From: Darksidea phi
Taxonomy: Eukaryota > Ascomycota > Dothideomycetes > Pleosporales > Lentitheciaceae
Assembly (NCBI GenBank): GCA_030770425.1
Contig: JASJFT010000096.1
Coordinates: forward strand, 62,001 to 126,000
DNA: 64,000 nt
Direction of reading: 5' to 3'
Shown: positions 35,701 to 47,228 of the stretch, in pieces
How the letters are laid out: each line of letters starts with the position of its first letter
Position numbering within the stretch: the stretch's first letter is position 1
Made by a program: the position numbers and the translations under genes
The notes under the pieces: generated by a model
Database searches by the model: none
The model's input: the letters and a program-made list of their open reading frames with translations, nothing else
What the model was told of the DNA's origin: nothing

Positions 35701-37179
35701 TTCGTCTAGCTGGGCTTGCATCTGGGTGACTGACTCCTGTGCGACCTGAATGTGATCGTCAAATTCGGATATGTAGATCTGATACAGGGTGGCTCGCTTG
35801 GTAGCGAGCTCATTTTCGTCCCGAATGTAAGCCAGAGCCTTGTTCTTCTTGTCTTCCAGCCCGCTCTTCTCCTTCTCGACGTGTTGCACTCGATTATTCT
35901 TTTCCATACACACCTCGTTCAGCGTCTCAGTCTCGGCGGCGGATTCTTCGATTGGTGTTTTGTATTTAGACGTACCAATGATATCTTCCAGATACTCGAG
36001 AAGACCATCGTCATGTTCGTTGGCGGCTTTTGGCTTCATCTGTGCGATAGATTCAACCTCGCCCTGTAAGATCAAGAAACGTTTGTGATCCAAGTCTACG
36101 CCGCGGTCTTTGAGAAGAGTCGTAACTACGGTGAATGTTGACTCCTTGTTGTTGATGTAATATTTGCTCGAATTGTTCTTGAAAGCCCTTCGCGAAATGA
36201 CTAATTGCGAGTCTGGAACAACCTCTGCACCCCCACCAGGGAGGTCTTTGACTTCTTGGAAATGCACTTCAACCTCACAATATTCCAGATCTGGGAAAGC
36301 CGCCGAATTGTGGATGAGGGCTGAGATCTTGCCCTGTCGCATTTTGCTTGCGCGGAAACCGAACACAAACAAGAGCGAATCGATGACGTTTGATTTGCCC
36401 GAGCCGTTCGGACCCACGACTGAGGAGAAGGACACATGGAACGGGCCCACTTCCTGTCGGCCTGCATAACTTTTGAAATTCGTCAAGACAAGCCAAGTGA
36501 TGACGGTGCGCTGCTTCGGCACCTCAGGCTCCTGCGACAAGGCAATGCCAGCGGCCCGTTTCCGCACCACGATATCCATTGGTCTTTCCATTGCTGTGGC
36601 GTGTACATTGATCTTCTCGACGACTTGTGGCTGTGGTAAAGGTTCGGTGTTGAGGCCGGGCGTGAGGGTCTGCTCATTTATGGCACTCTCGGTGATGTCG
36701 GCGAGGGGTGTGCCTGGCACATTGAGGGGTGTGCCTGGCACATTTGGGGGCTCGGGTTCTGGCGATTGCGAGGGTTCGGGGGTGAGTAAGTGAGAATCTT
36801 CGTCTGCGGGTCCCGCAGCAACTGAGACACGAGAAATCCGAGTGGACTTTCCGCTCGTACGCTTCTTGGGGGACTTCTTTATGGGTGACAGAGGTCCCGA
36901 GCTTTCTTGGGCGGGTGTAAACAACTGGGTTGGCTCGATGGACTCGTTTACGCGCGTGCGCCGCCTTGTCGTAGTCTTTGGAGTCGAGAGTTCTTCTGTC
37001 GCCTTTTTCGGCCGACCTCTCGTTCTTTTCTGTGGCGCTGGTGCTGGGGTAAAGTCTTCCTCGTCTTCTTGCTTGACTTGCGGCGCTTGATTCTCCTCCT
37101 CCTCGGAATCGTCGATGACGGGAGCTTTACGGCGCGTCGCGGCCGCGCGCATCGACTTCCGGGGCGATGGCGAAGACAT
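32768..37179 (-). CDS. SMC4: Condensin subunit SMC4
   Basis: Three exons, 37179-33064, 33003-32878 and 32818-32768, encode 1430 residues (yeast Smc4 is 1418). SMC4 pairs with SMC2 as the ATPase core of condensin, compacting mitotic chromosomes. The start MSSPSPRKSMRAAATRRKAP was chosen over an in-frame upstream ATG at 37410, whose 77 extra residues look non-coding. A disordered N-terminus of about 215 residues holds KRTRGRPKK-type basic patches and the repeat NVPGTPLNVPGTPL. Walker A is GPNGSGKSNVIDS (about 256-268), followed by FGFRASKMRQGK. Long coiled coils flank a hinge with SGTMSGGGTRVAKGG after it. The signature NLSGGEKTLSSLAL and Walker B YVMDEIDAALDF lie near the end. The last exons end TKSVTIENKDYIMGRA. 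Confidence 0.97.
36703..36744 (-). repeat. 21-bp tandem repeat (x2) inside SMC4
   Basis: Two copies of a 21-bp unit, 36703-36723 and 36724-36744, encode the heptad NVPGTPL twice in the disordered SMC4 N-terminus. Copies look nearly or fully identical, suggesting recent duplication. Confidence 0.8.
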
Positions 37180-38436
37180 GTTTACTGCTGCTGTGCCGGG
37201 AGATTGGAGGGGCGGGTGTCCTTTGTCATTCTGTATGTTCCCGACTTGTGTGCGACGATGTTGGTAAACATGCGCACGGACCGCTGATGCGCCAATCACG
37301 CTAAACACGTGCAAGTCTCTCGCGCCGCCGTCGCGCTCAGTAATGAGATTGCAGCAGTCAACGATAAGATGACAAAAACGATAGGACGACAGCTTCAACC
37401 ATCGGCTCAAACGCTAAACTACTCGATGGCAGCTCGGTGAGGACGCACTCGTAAGTTCGTCTAACAACAGCGACGAACATAATACGTCCGGTTACCTGTC
37501 CACCCGAGGCACAACGTCCTACCGAAATAGCCACGGCAGTATGGGTTGCCTTTAACGATGAGCAGGAGGCGCAAGCCAAAAGTCGAGCCGTGAGTGTAGC
37601 TGTACCCTCGGACGCACTCATACGGTGTACTCATTCCCGGTGGTTCGACGGATGACGCTTGTTTTCAGCCAACGACCGCTCTTTGGGATGTGTACAATAG
37701 TAGGTTGTCCGCTAAGTTCTGGCGATGGATGGTGGAGGATGACACAAAAGCAGGATAGCTGAGAGTCAGAGTCTCAATTATCAGCCGAGCGGGGGTCATA
37801 AGAAGAACGGGTGGAGCTCGGGAAGATACCGAATGGTAAAAGGTGGCATACAAGCAGCGATGAGGTGGCATGGGGATGATGGTAAGGCTTGGATAAGATA
37901 CACTTCGGTCGCTGTGTAGCGTCTGCCTGCAGGCTATTAGTTGCAGCATATGCCGCATGGTAGAACAGTATATAGTGTCTTCCAACGAGCCAATTCAGCA
38001 TCGGATATGGTCTTACATGTAAGTCTAAATTTCATCTTAGCTCTGTCAACACAATGTATAAACTATTTTAACGCACCGATATCTGTATAAGACAGAGTAC
38101 AACATGCTGGTTGGATGTGAGTTTTCGCCGTTTGGCTCTGTAGATGACATTTCGTCCCAACAGAGTCTAAACTATGTAAAGAAGGCTTTTGTGACATAAA
38201 AGAGCTGAATAGTTTTCTAATACCATTTAGTTATACCCTCAACCTTTTGCTTGCAGAGGAGGGGTATTGCCCGGCTCCATCTCCGGAACTCCCTGACGTC
38301 AACCAAGAACAGCTCACAATTTCAGAAAATGCAACCCTGTATGTACCCAGCCAGAAGTCTTAAATTGAAAAAAAAAGGAAGGTTTACAATATCCATAACA
38401 ATCTGGTCAAACAATCTCCTCAACTGATTAGCGACA
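37180..38436. other. Intergenic region upstream of SMC4
   Basis: About 1.26 kb with the SMC4 promoter. Minus-strand ORFs at 37358-37621 and 37665-37985 have no recognisable content. Confidence 0.4.
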
Positions 38437-39164
38437 ATGGTCCTCACACTCCACCATCTCAGCATCTCGCAAAGCGAACGCATGTTTGGTTTGTCGAAGA
38501 ATTGGGTATTAAGTACAAACTCCTCAAGCAGGTTCGCGATCCAGTTCTAGCGCCAGAGTCTCTAAAATCTGTAGCCGGCAACGAAACGGGCAAAGCGCCC
38601 TTCCTCGAAGACCCAGATGCCGGCATCACGCTCTCAGAATCCGGCGCAATTTGCGAGTACATAATGGCCACATAGGCCGAAAACGATGATGGCAGGACAC
38701 CCAATAAGAAGTTCCCGATAACGGGTATGTATGTCGATTACATCTACTAGTTTCACTACGCAAACGCTGGGATGCAGCCCGCCATGCTCGCCGCCATGTT
38801 CCTTGAACCCTCTTCCCTTCCAGAAAATGACTTAGCGAGAGTGTGGGCGAACCAACGACTCCACGGAGCTCTCAAGCACGTCGATGAGCGTCTAAAAGAC
38901 AACAAGTGGCTCCCGGACGATGATTTCACGGCTGCAGATGTCTCGATTGTGTTTTCGCTTACGCAGCGCTACTACTGGCCGTTGGTGGGCTACGAGAAGT
39001 ACCCAAATATTGTAAGATATCTGGGAGATGTGGAAAATAGGGAGGCGTATAAGGCGGCGATGGAGAAGGTGGATCCGGAGATGAAACTTTTGCTGGAGAC
39101 TGAGGCGCCAAAGATGATACTCGTTGCAGCAGGCGGCGTAGGGAACGATTTTTGGAAAAAGTGA
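38437..39164 (+). pseudogene. Broken glutathione S-transferase
   Basis: The frame from the ATG at 38437 reads MVLTLHHLSISQSERM and is then lost. One shift at about 38485 restores GST-like sequence (EELGIKYKLLKQVRDPVL, then SESGAICEYIM). Two in-frame TAG codons follow at 38673-38675 and 38748-38750; the second lies in DYIY-stop-FHYANAG, where fungal GSTs have tryptophan. From 38772 the C-terminal helical domain is open (PEMKLLLETEAPK near the end) down to the stop at 39162-39164. N-terminal thioredoxin-like and C-terminal domains are both still recognisable, so decay is recent or the reading is affected by assembly errors. No intron with normal length removes the stops. Family members conjugate glutathione to electrophiles. 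Confidence 0.8.
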
Positions 39165-39397
39165 ATATGGGACGAGAAAGATGGAAGAGACTTTCATGGG
39201 TGCTTTTTCGACAATGAGTTTGGGAATGTGAGCTCCTCTGCACTCATGCACGTCATAGTGTTCATCGTGTGATTGTTTTGCATTCCTGCTTCAACACTCA
39301 GCCTGATGCACTTCACAAGCCCAACGGTAGACGACTACATCAATCCAGTTCTCAGTCTCTCACTCTGCGGTACTACATTATTTCATCCGAGATAGAC

Positions 39398-39854
39398 ATG
39401 TCTCTCTCTCCTCAACGCTTCAAACTAGTCTTCTACGTCCCTCTCACTGCTCTCAATGCCTGCAAGACCGCCATCTTCGCCGCCGGCGCAGGCCGTTACC
39501 CTGGCCCGGGTGGTTATACAGAATGCGCGTTTGTGAGTAAGGGGATGGGGCAGTTTAGGCCCGGGGACTCGGCGAATCCGCATGTACTTGTACCCTTCAT
39601 CCCTTCATGTGAAGGGCAGGTGTGCTAATGGAGTGATAGATTGGAAGCGTCGGCGAATTGGAGTATGTGGAGGAGGCGAAGGTGGAGACAATCTGTATAG
39701 GAAGGGATGTTGCTGTAAAGGCTGTTGAGGCGCTAAAGAAGTAAGTCTTTGCCTATTATAGGCCGATCGGGGGCGGAAGGGAAAGGCTGACCAATGCAGG
39801 GCTCATCCGTATGAGGAGGCGGCATATGAAGTGTACAAGATGGAGGATATGTGA
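39398..39854 (+). CDS. NIF3-like (YqfO-type) small domain protein
   Basis: Three exons, 39398-39583, 39640-39740 and 39800-39854, encode only 113 residues. It reads RFKLVFYVPLTALNACKTAI, then AGAGRYPGPGGYTECAFVSK, GQFRPGDSANPHIGSVGELE and, across the last intron, ALKKAHPYEEAAYEVYKMED. This pattern (YVP...FAAGAG..G.Y..C.......GQF.P...A.P..G..G..E and a final AHPYE) is the inserted CutA1/PII-like domain of NIF3/YqfO proteins, here standing alone. Such stand-alone proteins are widespread in fungi and bacteria and are annotated as NIF3-like; function is poorly defined. It follows the GST pseudogene by 234 bp and converges on the PLP decarboxylase, with 101 bp between stop codons. Confidence 0.82.
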
Positions 39855-39955
39855 GCGAAACGATGTCATGACGGACTGGATTTTATCCAAATTCAATACG
39901 TACTCATGGGAAGCGTGGCGCATATAGAGTGCGAATATATGCCAACTTCGAATAT

Positions 39956-41701
39956 TTACTTCGCAACAATATTGTTCAAGACTTCCTTTATGATGGGTAA
40001 ATCTCGGTTTACATCGGTCTGCCAATTCGAGACTGCGAATCGACATCCCGGCTTGCCACCCCATGATGTTCCTGATACGTAGAACTTCCTGGTAGCCTTG
40101 ATGCTAGCGACAAGATTATTGTTTATTTCCTCATCTTTAGCCCGGAAGAGGACTATAATGTATATCCTATTCAGGATCTCGTCTTTCGAACCATCAGATT
40201 GCGGTAGTAGTTGGTAGTCGTCATGGTCCAGGATGAAATCCGCGATGCCTCGAGAGAGCTCGATTTGCCGTTCTAGCATGTCACAGTACCCGTCCTGGCC
40301 ATAGGCGGTCAAGCTCGCGTACACTGGTAGTGCCCGGAAACGTCGAGAATTTTCTAGGCCGGAATTTAGAGGCGACATGATGGTATCGATAGCAGGGCCG
40401 CTGTTGAGATAGGCAGCGTTCGGATTCTGAAATACGCGCGATGCTAGCTCGCGGTGGCGGGAGAAGAAGAAACCGCAGTCGTATGGCACGTTGAGGAGCT
40501 TGTGGCCGTCGCCGGTAATGGAGTCGGCAAGCTCGAGGCCGGCACAGGCGGCAATGATAGAGTTGTAGGTGGGCGAGGTGAGAACACGACCTAGGATGCC
40601 AAATGCACCGTCGACGTGGATCCAGGCACCATACATGTCGCATAGCTTGCGTATCTCTTGCATATCTTCTGGCCCAGCAGTCGCGAAGAGGCCAGTGTTA
40701 ACTTCGGATGCAGAAATGGCGACAATCGATGCGGTTCCAGGCGGCTCCAATAGCTTCTTTAGCTGTGGGATGTCGAATCTGTGTGGAGCATCTGCCAGCC
40801 CGACGGAGTATACTGCGGCGCGTCCTAGACCAAGGATACTCGCGGCCTTAATGAGAGACGAATGAGGTACAGTAGTAAGGATCTGTATCTTGTCGATGCC
40901 TGAGCGATGCATGGCCTGTACAATACCCAACTCACCCACACTATTCGTGGCATCACTCCTGTGTGCAGACGCCTCAGCGAGTATATACTCCCTACCGCAC
41001 GCAAGGCCTAGTATGTTACTCGCTGTAGCTCCTGTGGTGAAAACGCGATGGGGCCATTGCGTGGGATCGAGTTTCAACAATTGGGCGAGCAGTGAGAGCG
41101 CTGCGTCTTCCAAGTTTGTGGCAACAGATTCGTTTGGCAAATGGACTCCTACATTTTGGTCGTAGGCTGTGACGAGATTATCGGCTAGTGACGCCGCTGG
41201 CGTGCTGCCGCCAGTCACAAAACCGTAGTAGTTTGGCGAGCGTGAGGATGCATTGAGGCCGGGTGCTATGTCTTCTTGAAGGTGCCGGATTGTTTCTTTG
41301 AGGCCAAGACCGGATGTGGGGAGATGTTGGTGAAGTTTTTGGCGTGCATGAGTCAGCGATTGTTCAGATGGTAGGACATCTTCAGGCGCTGAGACGCATC
41401 CAGTCAGCATGGTTCGGTCCCAAGATCCTTCGTTCCTAATCTCGAGAATATTATAATGCATATAGGAAATGTAGCTCCCTTTCGTATACTATCATGCTGC
41501 AGATGAGGAACTGTCCCGCTCATACGTACGTGGACCGGTATGAAGCTCCGCGATCGCTGCAGCGAGCTCTTTTACTGTATCTGAATCCGAATGCATCTGG
41601 GCAGCCTGGGAAATGAGTGGAAGAATGCACTGTCCGAAGGATTCCGGATTTTGATATGCATCCGGGCGGGAGTCACGTGCTCGCGTGTGTTTAGTAAGCA
41701 T
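39956..41701 (-). CDS. Group II PLP-dependent decarboxylase (aromatic-L-amino-acid/glutamate decarboxylase family)
   Basis: Two exons, 41701-41530 and 41388-39956, encode about 534 residues. The 141-nt intron has a GTACGT donor and a GCTGAC branch site 16 nt before the CAG acceptor. The join gives [17 protein letters not shown]. The PLP lysine is K354 in [11 protein letters not shown]. Upstream landmarks are the cofactor-stacking region [19 protein letters not shown] and [14 protein letters not shown], which holds the conserved aspartate contacting the PLP ring nitrogen. Family enzymes decarboxylate L-DOPA, tryptophan, tyrosine, glutamate or related amino acids; the substrate cannot be assigned. 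Some fungal relatives act on phosphatidylserine-unrelated amino acids or as aldehyde synthases. Its start codon lies 148 bp from that of the RecQ helicase. Confidence 0.85.
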
Positions 41702-41849
41702 GGAGAGCGCGATCGAGAAACGCGACTTCCACAACATCCCATCCGGAACCCCCCACGTCGCCACCACGACACCCGCAAACCTACCACCGAATGCTGGTAT
41801 ACGCGCCAAATACCGATGCGGACCTCAATTCGGATACAGCAACGCTGTA
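41702..41849. promoter_or_regulatory. Very short divergent promoter, decarboxylase/RecQ
   Basis: Only 148 bp separate the two start codons. If either gene uses an upstream in-frame ATG (41809 on minus, 41685 on plus) the coding regions would overlap head-to-head. Confidence 0.5.
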
Positions 41850-44800
41850 ATGCCTCCTAAGAACAATCTTTCTGAACAGATTAAGTGGTTGTTACATGAA
41901 AAGCCATTCGTTCCGTCCGCCACTGCTGTTGTTGCCTACGACCCTAACGCCCCTACAAGCTCGGCGACTGTTTCGCAGCCCTCGTCATTCCAGGTCGATC
42001 CTGCGCGGAACGATGCACCCGAGCCTACAACCATACCAACTATTGTTTCCCCGAGACCGCCCCCCACCCTAACAGCGACGCACACGGTCGACACACATAA
42101 GACGTCGCCAGAACAGGAAGGAGTATTTGATATGGCCAGGTTGCGAGCAACGCCTGGAAGCGGAAGGCCGAGGCTCGTTATAGCCGGCGTTTCATCAAAC
42201 GATGCGCCTCCTACATCCTTGAGAGAACGAGCTACCGAAAGTTCGACGAGGCGAGATTTGGGCAACCGCATCACGCCATTGACGAAAAGGGGGGAGCATG
42301 CTCAGATGCGGGACATTGAAGCGATAGACCTCACGGGTGACACCAATGAACAGGCCTCTCCAAGTGCCAGTCGGTTTAGCAAAAGTAAGAAGAGGAAAAG
42401 CGATGAGTTTGAAGAAGATCTGAGGCAGGGGAAGTCACCGCGGCCAGTTCGATCGAAAGCAATCCCTAGCTCTAACAATGTCCGCGAGGTCTTCCCGCAA
42501 ATTGATGAAATAGTCAGTGTCCCTGAAAGTCCACCGCCACCCTATTCCATCACTGTTCAGAATCCCAAAGTAGTACAGGTCAACCAATCTCCACAGAAAA
42601 ACTTCTACGATGAAGATTGTGCCTTCCGCTTGCCATCCGACAATGAGGAGCAGATGATGGCAGATTTGGCACCTGATTCAAGCCCAAGTACCCGGAAACG
42701 CAAATCGCTGAGTCGAGTATCGTCAGAGTCTTCCGCACCTGTGCGAAAGTTGGGGAAGCAAGCCCGGAGGAATTCGCCAACGAAAGGTCATCAGGACGTA
42801 AATGTGGATGGACGCATCAAACCTAACACTTTACGGACTCCCTCTAAGCGAAGAGTCTGTGATGCCGTTATGGATTCGGAAGATGAGGAGTTCGATGGTT
42901 TCGATGACTTCGAAATCGCCGCGGTGCCTACTTCCAACGCCACACAACCGGCCCCTACCACGTCAGAAAGGCCCCCGATGAAAATGCCGAACCAGGGTTC
43001 CGCCAACCATGGACTGTCGCAAATACAGTTACCAATCCGATCACCATCACAGCCGACTAGGTACCATAGCATCCCACAAGTAGCAGAAGAGTCTTTGGCT
43101 CTGTCTTGCAAACCCCAGTCGCCTCGGAAACCCCGCGCATCACCGGAGCATGTGCAACCAGCCCCAGCTTCGACTCTGACCAAGTGTCGACCGGTTCCAT
43201 CTCCTCCTGACTTGTCAAAAGAGAAGAAAGATATCATTCGCAAAGCTGTGGAAACATTCCTGGACTCGGAAGGGTTTCGCTTGAAGACATATTTGGACGC
43301 TGCTAATTCGAGCTGGGTCAATGCGAAGAATGCATTCTTGAAGCATCTGGAGTCTGGCTCTTCTACACAGTCAGCCGCCACAAACGAAGTAGGACGCGCG
43401 CGTGCGGTAAAAGATGCCTTAGAGCAGCTCCTAACACTCAAGGCGAAATACGATGAACTGAATGCAAAACGACAAGAGCTGAGGATGAAGATAGACGATG
43501 ATCTCGACAATGGGGCATACAATGCCGGCGATGGTGAAGCCTTGAACGCTATCTTCAAATCCCTCGAGGAAGCCCAGGTCCAAATTTATTTTCTGCTCGG
43601 GGCTGCAGGGATGAACAAGTACATGCATTCTTCGGTAGATGGGAACACCAACGGAGACGCTACCGGAATCGTTGTTGAGTCGACACAGGCAAATCCCGTG
43701 TCAAATCAGTCTAAGCAACTCGAGGTGCCAGGTTCCAGCCATGTCCCGCAAACCCAATTCGTCAAGCAAACACAGATGTGTGTGCAGCAAGTATGGACAC
43801 CATCGCGACGAATTCGTTTTGCTGAAGAGAGTACTGTGGCATCTTCGGTCTCACGGCTGAACCTGAGCACACAGGAACACTCTGATGCTGCTGACATAAC
43901 AAGGCCCTCGATAGAAATCAGATCACATCGGATACCTGAGACACCACATCGTCATCAACCTTCAGTTCCGCGGCCGCAAGCGCACGCTGCTAGCGAATAC
44001 AACGTATCTCAATCATTTCATACGCCAGCCGAGGATTTCGGTAATGGTTTTGACGATGACGATCTCGATCTTTTCAGCGACACCATGGGAGCACCGCCTG
44101 AACCTGTCGAGATTAACGAGGCAGACTTCCACGATGGAGACGATTTCTGCGATGATGACGATGATGCGGCCTTTCACGAGATCAGCAACATCGAGAACAG
44201 GCCGCCTGGTGGTGCATTTGACTGGAAAGGAGACAAGGTGGCTAGCCGAAGCGCCCAACCATCCCGCGAGGTCTTGCAGCAAACTTCGACAAACCGGCCT
44301 CAACAGAGGGATGTTCCGCCTTCACCCAAGAAACCACAGTTGAACAATCCGGGTATGAATTTACCATGGTCACGGGATGTCAAAGATGCATTGCTGTATA
44401 AGTTCGGATTACGGGGCTTTCGTCCAGGACAATTAGACGCCATCAATGCGACCCTAGGTGGAGAGCACTGCTTCGTGCTCATGCCAACTGGCGGTGGCAA
44501 GTCTCTATGCTACCAGCTTCCCTCTGTTATCAACTCTGGGAAGACGCGAGGTGTGACCATCGTGGTGTCGCCACTCCTGAGTTTAATGGAAGATCAGGTC
44601 GCAGCCTGTAAAGATCGGTTCAATATGCAAGCTTTCTTGATTAATGGAGAATCTACCTCAGCGGAGAAAAGCTGCATCATGGAAGGATTGAAGGAGCGTG
44701 ACCCTGAGATGTTCATACAGGTGCTCTACGTCACGCCGGAGATGTTGAGCAAAAATCAAAGGATGATCGCTGCTTTCGAGCAACTGCACCGACGCAAACG

Positions 44801-47228
44801 CCTCGCACGGATAGTTATTGACGAAGCACACTGTGTTAGCCAATGGGGTCACGACTTTAGACCCGACTATAAAGCTCTAGGGGATGTTCTTCGTCAATTT
44901 TCTGGAGTTCCAGTAATCGCTCTCACAGCCACTGCGACTCAGCTAGTTCGAACCGACGTGATGGCGAACTTGGGCATAAGCGGCTGCCGTATGTTTTCGC
45001 AGAGTTTCAATCGCCCGAATTTATCTTATGAGGTTCGTCCAAAAAGCAAAGGCATCGTTCAAACTATGGCGAACTTGATAAAATCAAGACACTCTGGCAA
45101 ATCGGGCATCATTTACTGTTTATCTCGGAAGAGCTGCGAGTCTGTTGCGGAGAAGCTTACGCAAGCGGGTATCCTGGCTTATCATTATCATGCCGGAATG
45201 GAGTCAGCCGAAAGATCCGATGTTCAGAGAAAGTGGCAGAGCAACGAGTATCACGTCATTGTCGCGACGATTGCTTTCGGCATGGGCATTGATAAGGCGG
45301 ATGTCCGCTTCGTCATTCATCACACCTTACCGAAAAGCTTAGAGGGCTATTACCAGGAAACAGGTCGCGCGGGTCGTGATGGCAAGCGTTCAGACTGCTA
45401 CTTGTACTACCAGTACGCCGACTGCAAGACCTTGAGAAAGATGATCGAAGAAGGGGACGGCAGTAGGGAACAAAAGCAGCGACAACACGACATGCTCCGA
45501 AACGTCATCCAGTTCTGCGAGAACAAAAGCGACTGTCGCAGGGTACAGGTACTCAGCTATTTCAGCGAGCCATTTAAGCGTGAGAACTGCAATGAAACCT
45601 GCGACAACTGCTTGTCGGGTGCCACATTTGAAGAGAAGGATCTTACGAAGTATGCCGCTGCGGCTATTCGTATGGTGAAGCAAGTAGAACATTCAAATGT
45701 TACACTGCACCAGTGCGTCGATGCTTTCCGGGGTGCAAGCAATGCGAAGCTGAAGAGTGCTGGTCTGGAGGAATTCGGTTTCGGAAAGGATCTAGATAGG
45801 GAAAACGTTGAACGCGTCTTCACTCACCTGCTCGAAGCTCAGTCGTTACGCGAGGAAAGCAAAGCGAACAATGCTGGTTTCGCCACCAACTACGTCAAGG
45901 CAAGTTTCACAGCGCTTACTGTCCAGAGTCAGCTAACAGACGTCAAGGTTGGTGTTAGAAGCAGTGACTACGAGCGAGGACGAAGACAATTCAAGATGCA
46001 GGTTCGAGTGACACCTCGGAAGCCCAAAGCGAAAGAGCCAAAGAAAGCGACAAAGGTCACGAAAAGCCGTTCAGAGTACCCCTCGACCAATGTCTCTTCC
46101 CCTATACGACCCGTCCCGAAAAGGAACATCCAGCATTTTAGGTATGGCGGGGAGAACCAAGATGATGAAGACGATTACTACGCCGAGGCGCCCCATCCGA
46201 CAGGTGGCAAGAACAGGAGAGGTTGCGAGGACGATGCATTCGTCGTACCTGATGACTCTGAGGACGACCAAGGCTTCGCACCCATTCGCATCGCTAAGCC
46301 TTTACGACAAACAAAACCAAAGGCACCCGTGGCTCCTATCACTATCGATGAACGGGTATCAGACCTGACTAGTTTTCAGAAGGACGTCCTGAGTGACTTC
46401 ATGCAAGGCGCGAAGAACCTGATAAAAGATATTAAGTTCAGAAAAGGCATGCGTCACACACCGTTCTCAGACACTGTTCTTCGCGAAATGTGCCTCGACC
46501 TGCCCAATAACGAGGAAGAATTGCTCGCCATACCTGGCATCAACCCGGAGATGGTACGACTCTTTGGCAAGACCTTTCTCAAGCTTATCAAACAGTCTAA
46601 GAAGATCTTCGGGGAGCATGCGCCCATACCGAAGAACATGCTTTCTAAGCACCGCCGTGTTGTAGCGGTCGAAGAGGATGACGATGAGGAAGATCAGAGA
46701 CCTTTAGATCCTAATCATCAGAATGTAATCGATCTTTGTGAAAGCGAAGAGGAAGCGGAACAAGCCGGGATGGAAACTGAAAGCAATTACTCGATGGAAG
46801 AAGATGATGATGGGGATGATGATGATGTTCACTTCAGCCACCACTTCAATCAACAAGCCGACCCTCGGGTAGAGCAGTTCAACAACCGCTTCTCACAGAT
46901 TGAGGCGGAACGGCCAAACCCGCGCAGTAAGGCCCCCGCTGCACCTAAATCGGCTGCATCCCGAGGAGCGGGTTCTAGAGCTGGTCCTTTCAAAAAGAAA
47001 GGGACGTATCGAAAGAAAGGGTCTGGAAGCTTCGGTAGGGGAGGGTCATATGCGGGAGTATCGAAGAGAGGGGGTAGCAAGGTAGCTGGGTCTTCGAGGA
47101 GGTCCGGAAGTCTTGGTGGCGCGAAGAAGACGACAGGAAGTGGTGCTGGCGTTGGGAGTCGGAGGGGTGGTGCAGGGGGAGGAAGTTCGACGGGTGGCTG
47201 GGGGTCGATTTTAGCCATGCCCACTTGA
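41850..47228 (+). CDS. RecQ helicase, Sgs1/BLM/QDE-3 type
   Basis: A single exon of 1792 residues. The ATG at 41850 was chosen because [20 protein letters not shown] resembles the N-termini of fungal Sgs1-type helicases, the region that binds Top3-Rmi1. About 850 residues of acidic, disordered sequence follow. The helicase core starts at [20 protein letters not shown], with Walker [13 protein letters not shown] (about 878), [19 protein letters not shown] (about 990) and motif [22 protein letters not shown]. The RQC zinc site ([10 protein letters not shown] ... NCNETCDNC) and winged helix come next. An HRDC domain spans about 1500-1587 ([20 protein letters not shown]). The C-terminus is an acidic patch, then a Gly/Ser/Arg-rich tail. 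This 3'-5' helicase dissolves double Holliday junctions and protects stalled forks; Neurospora QDE-3 also acts in quelling. Confidence 0.95.
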   Translation: MPPKNNLSEQIKWLLHEKPFVPSATAVVAYDPNAPTSSATVSQPSSFQVDPARNDAPEPTTIPTIVSPRPPPTLTATHTVDTHKTSPEQEGVFDMARLRATPGSGRPRLVIAGVSSNDAPPTSLRERATESSTRRDLGNRITPLTKRGEHAQMRDIEAIDLTGDTNEQASPSASRFSKSKKRKSDEFEEDLRQGKSPRPVRSKAIPSSNNVREVFPQIDEIVSVPESPPPPYSITVQNPKVVQVNQSPQKNFYDEDCAFRLPSDNEEQMMADLAPDSSPSTRKRKSLSRVSSESSAPVRKLGKQARRNSPTKGHQDVNVDGRIKPNTLRTPSKRRVCDAVMDSEDEEFDGFDDFEIAAVPTSNATQPAPTTSERPPMKMPNQGSANHGLSQIQLPIRSPSQPTRYHSIPQVAEESLALSCKPQSPRKPRASPEHVQPAPASTLTKCRPVPSPPDLSKEKKDIIRKAVETFLDSEGFRLKTYLDAANSSWVNAKNAFLKHLESGSSTQSAATNEVGRARAVKDALEQLLTLKAKYDELNAKRQELRMKIDDDLDNGAYNAGDGEALNAIFKSLEEAQVQIYFLLGAAGMNKYMHSSVDGNTNGDATGIVVESTQANPVSNQSKQLEVPGSSHVPQTQFVKQTQMCVQQVWTPSRRIRFAEESTVASSVSRLNLSTQEHSDAADITRPSIEIRSHRIPETPHRHQPSVPRPQAHAASEYNVSQSFHTPAEDFGNGFDDDDLDLFSDTMGAPPEPVEINEADFHDGDDFCDDDDDAAFHEISNIENRPPGGAFDWKGDKVASRSAQPSREVLQQTSTNRPQQRDVPPSPKKPQLNNPGMNLPWSRDVKDALLYKFGLRGFRPGQLDAINATLGGEHCFVLMPTGGGKSLCYQLPSVINSGKTRGVTIVVSPLLSLMEDQVAACKDRFNMQAFLINGESTSAEKSCIMEGLKERDPEMFIQVLYVTPEMLSKNQRMIAAFEQLHRRKRLARIVIDEAHCVSQWGHDFRPDYKALGDVLRQFSGVPVIALTATATQLVRTDVMANLGISGCRMFSQSFNRPNLSYEVRPKSKGIVQTMANLIKSRHSGKSGIIYCLSRKSCESVAEKLTQAGILAYHYHAGMESAERSDVQRKWQSNEYHVIVATIAFGMGIDKADVRFVIHHTLPKSLEGYYQETGRAGRDGKRSDCYLYYQYADCKTLRKMIEEGDGSREQKQRQHDMLRNVIQFCENKSDCRRVQVLSYFSEPFKRENCNETCDNCLSGATFEEKDLTKYAAAAIRMVKQVEHSNVTLHQCVDAFRGASNAKLKSAGLEEFGFGKDLDRENVERVFTHLLEAQSLREESKANNAGFATNYVKASFTALTVQSQLTDVKVGVRSSDYERGRRQFKMQVRVTPRKPKAKEPKKATKVTKSRSEYPSTNVSSPIRPVPKRNIQHFRYGGENQDDEDDYYAEAPHPTGGKNRRGCEDDAFVVPDDSEDDQGFAPIRIAKPLRQTKPKAPVAPITIDERVSDLTSFQKDVLSDFMQGAKNLIKDIKFRKGMRHTPFSDTVLREMCLDLPNNEEELLAIPGINPEMVRLFGKTFLKLIKQSKKIFGEHAPIPKNMLSKHRRVVAVEEDDDEEDQRPLDPNHQNVIDLCESEEEAEQAGMETESNYSMEEDDDGDDDDVHFSHHFNQQADPRVEQFNNRFSQIEAERPNPRSKAPAAPKSAASRGAGSRAGPFKKKGTYRKKGSGSFGRGGSYAGVSKRGGSKVAGSSRRSGSLGGAKKTTGSGAGVGSRRGGAGGGSSTGGWGSILAMPT

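Noticed and set aside
35074..35709. 211-codon leucine-rich plus-strand ORF
   Set aside because: Antisense to the SMC4 coiled coil; Lys/Glu-rich coils read as Leu/Phe-rich on the opposite strand.
37180..37410. 77-residue N-terminal extension of SMC4 from the ATG at 37410
   Set aside because: The extension has no SMC4 resemblance, while the ATG at 37179 starts a typical Ser/Pro/Lys-rich tail.
38728..38750. Mini-intron removing the second TAG of the GST (GTATGT...CTAG)
   Set aside because: It would be under 30 nt, below workable size, and would delete the conserved DYIY segment that aligns with active GSTs.
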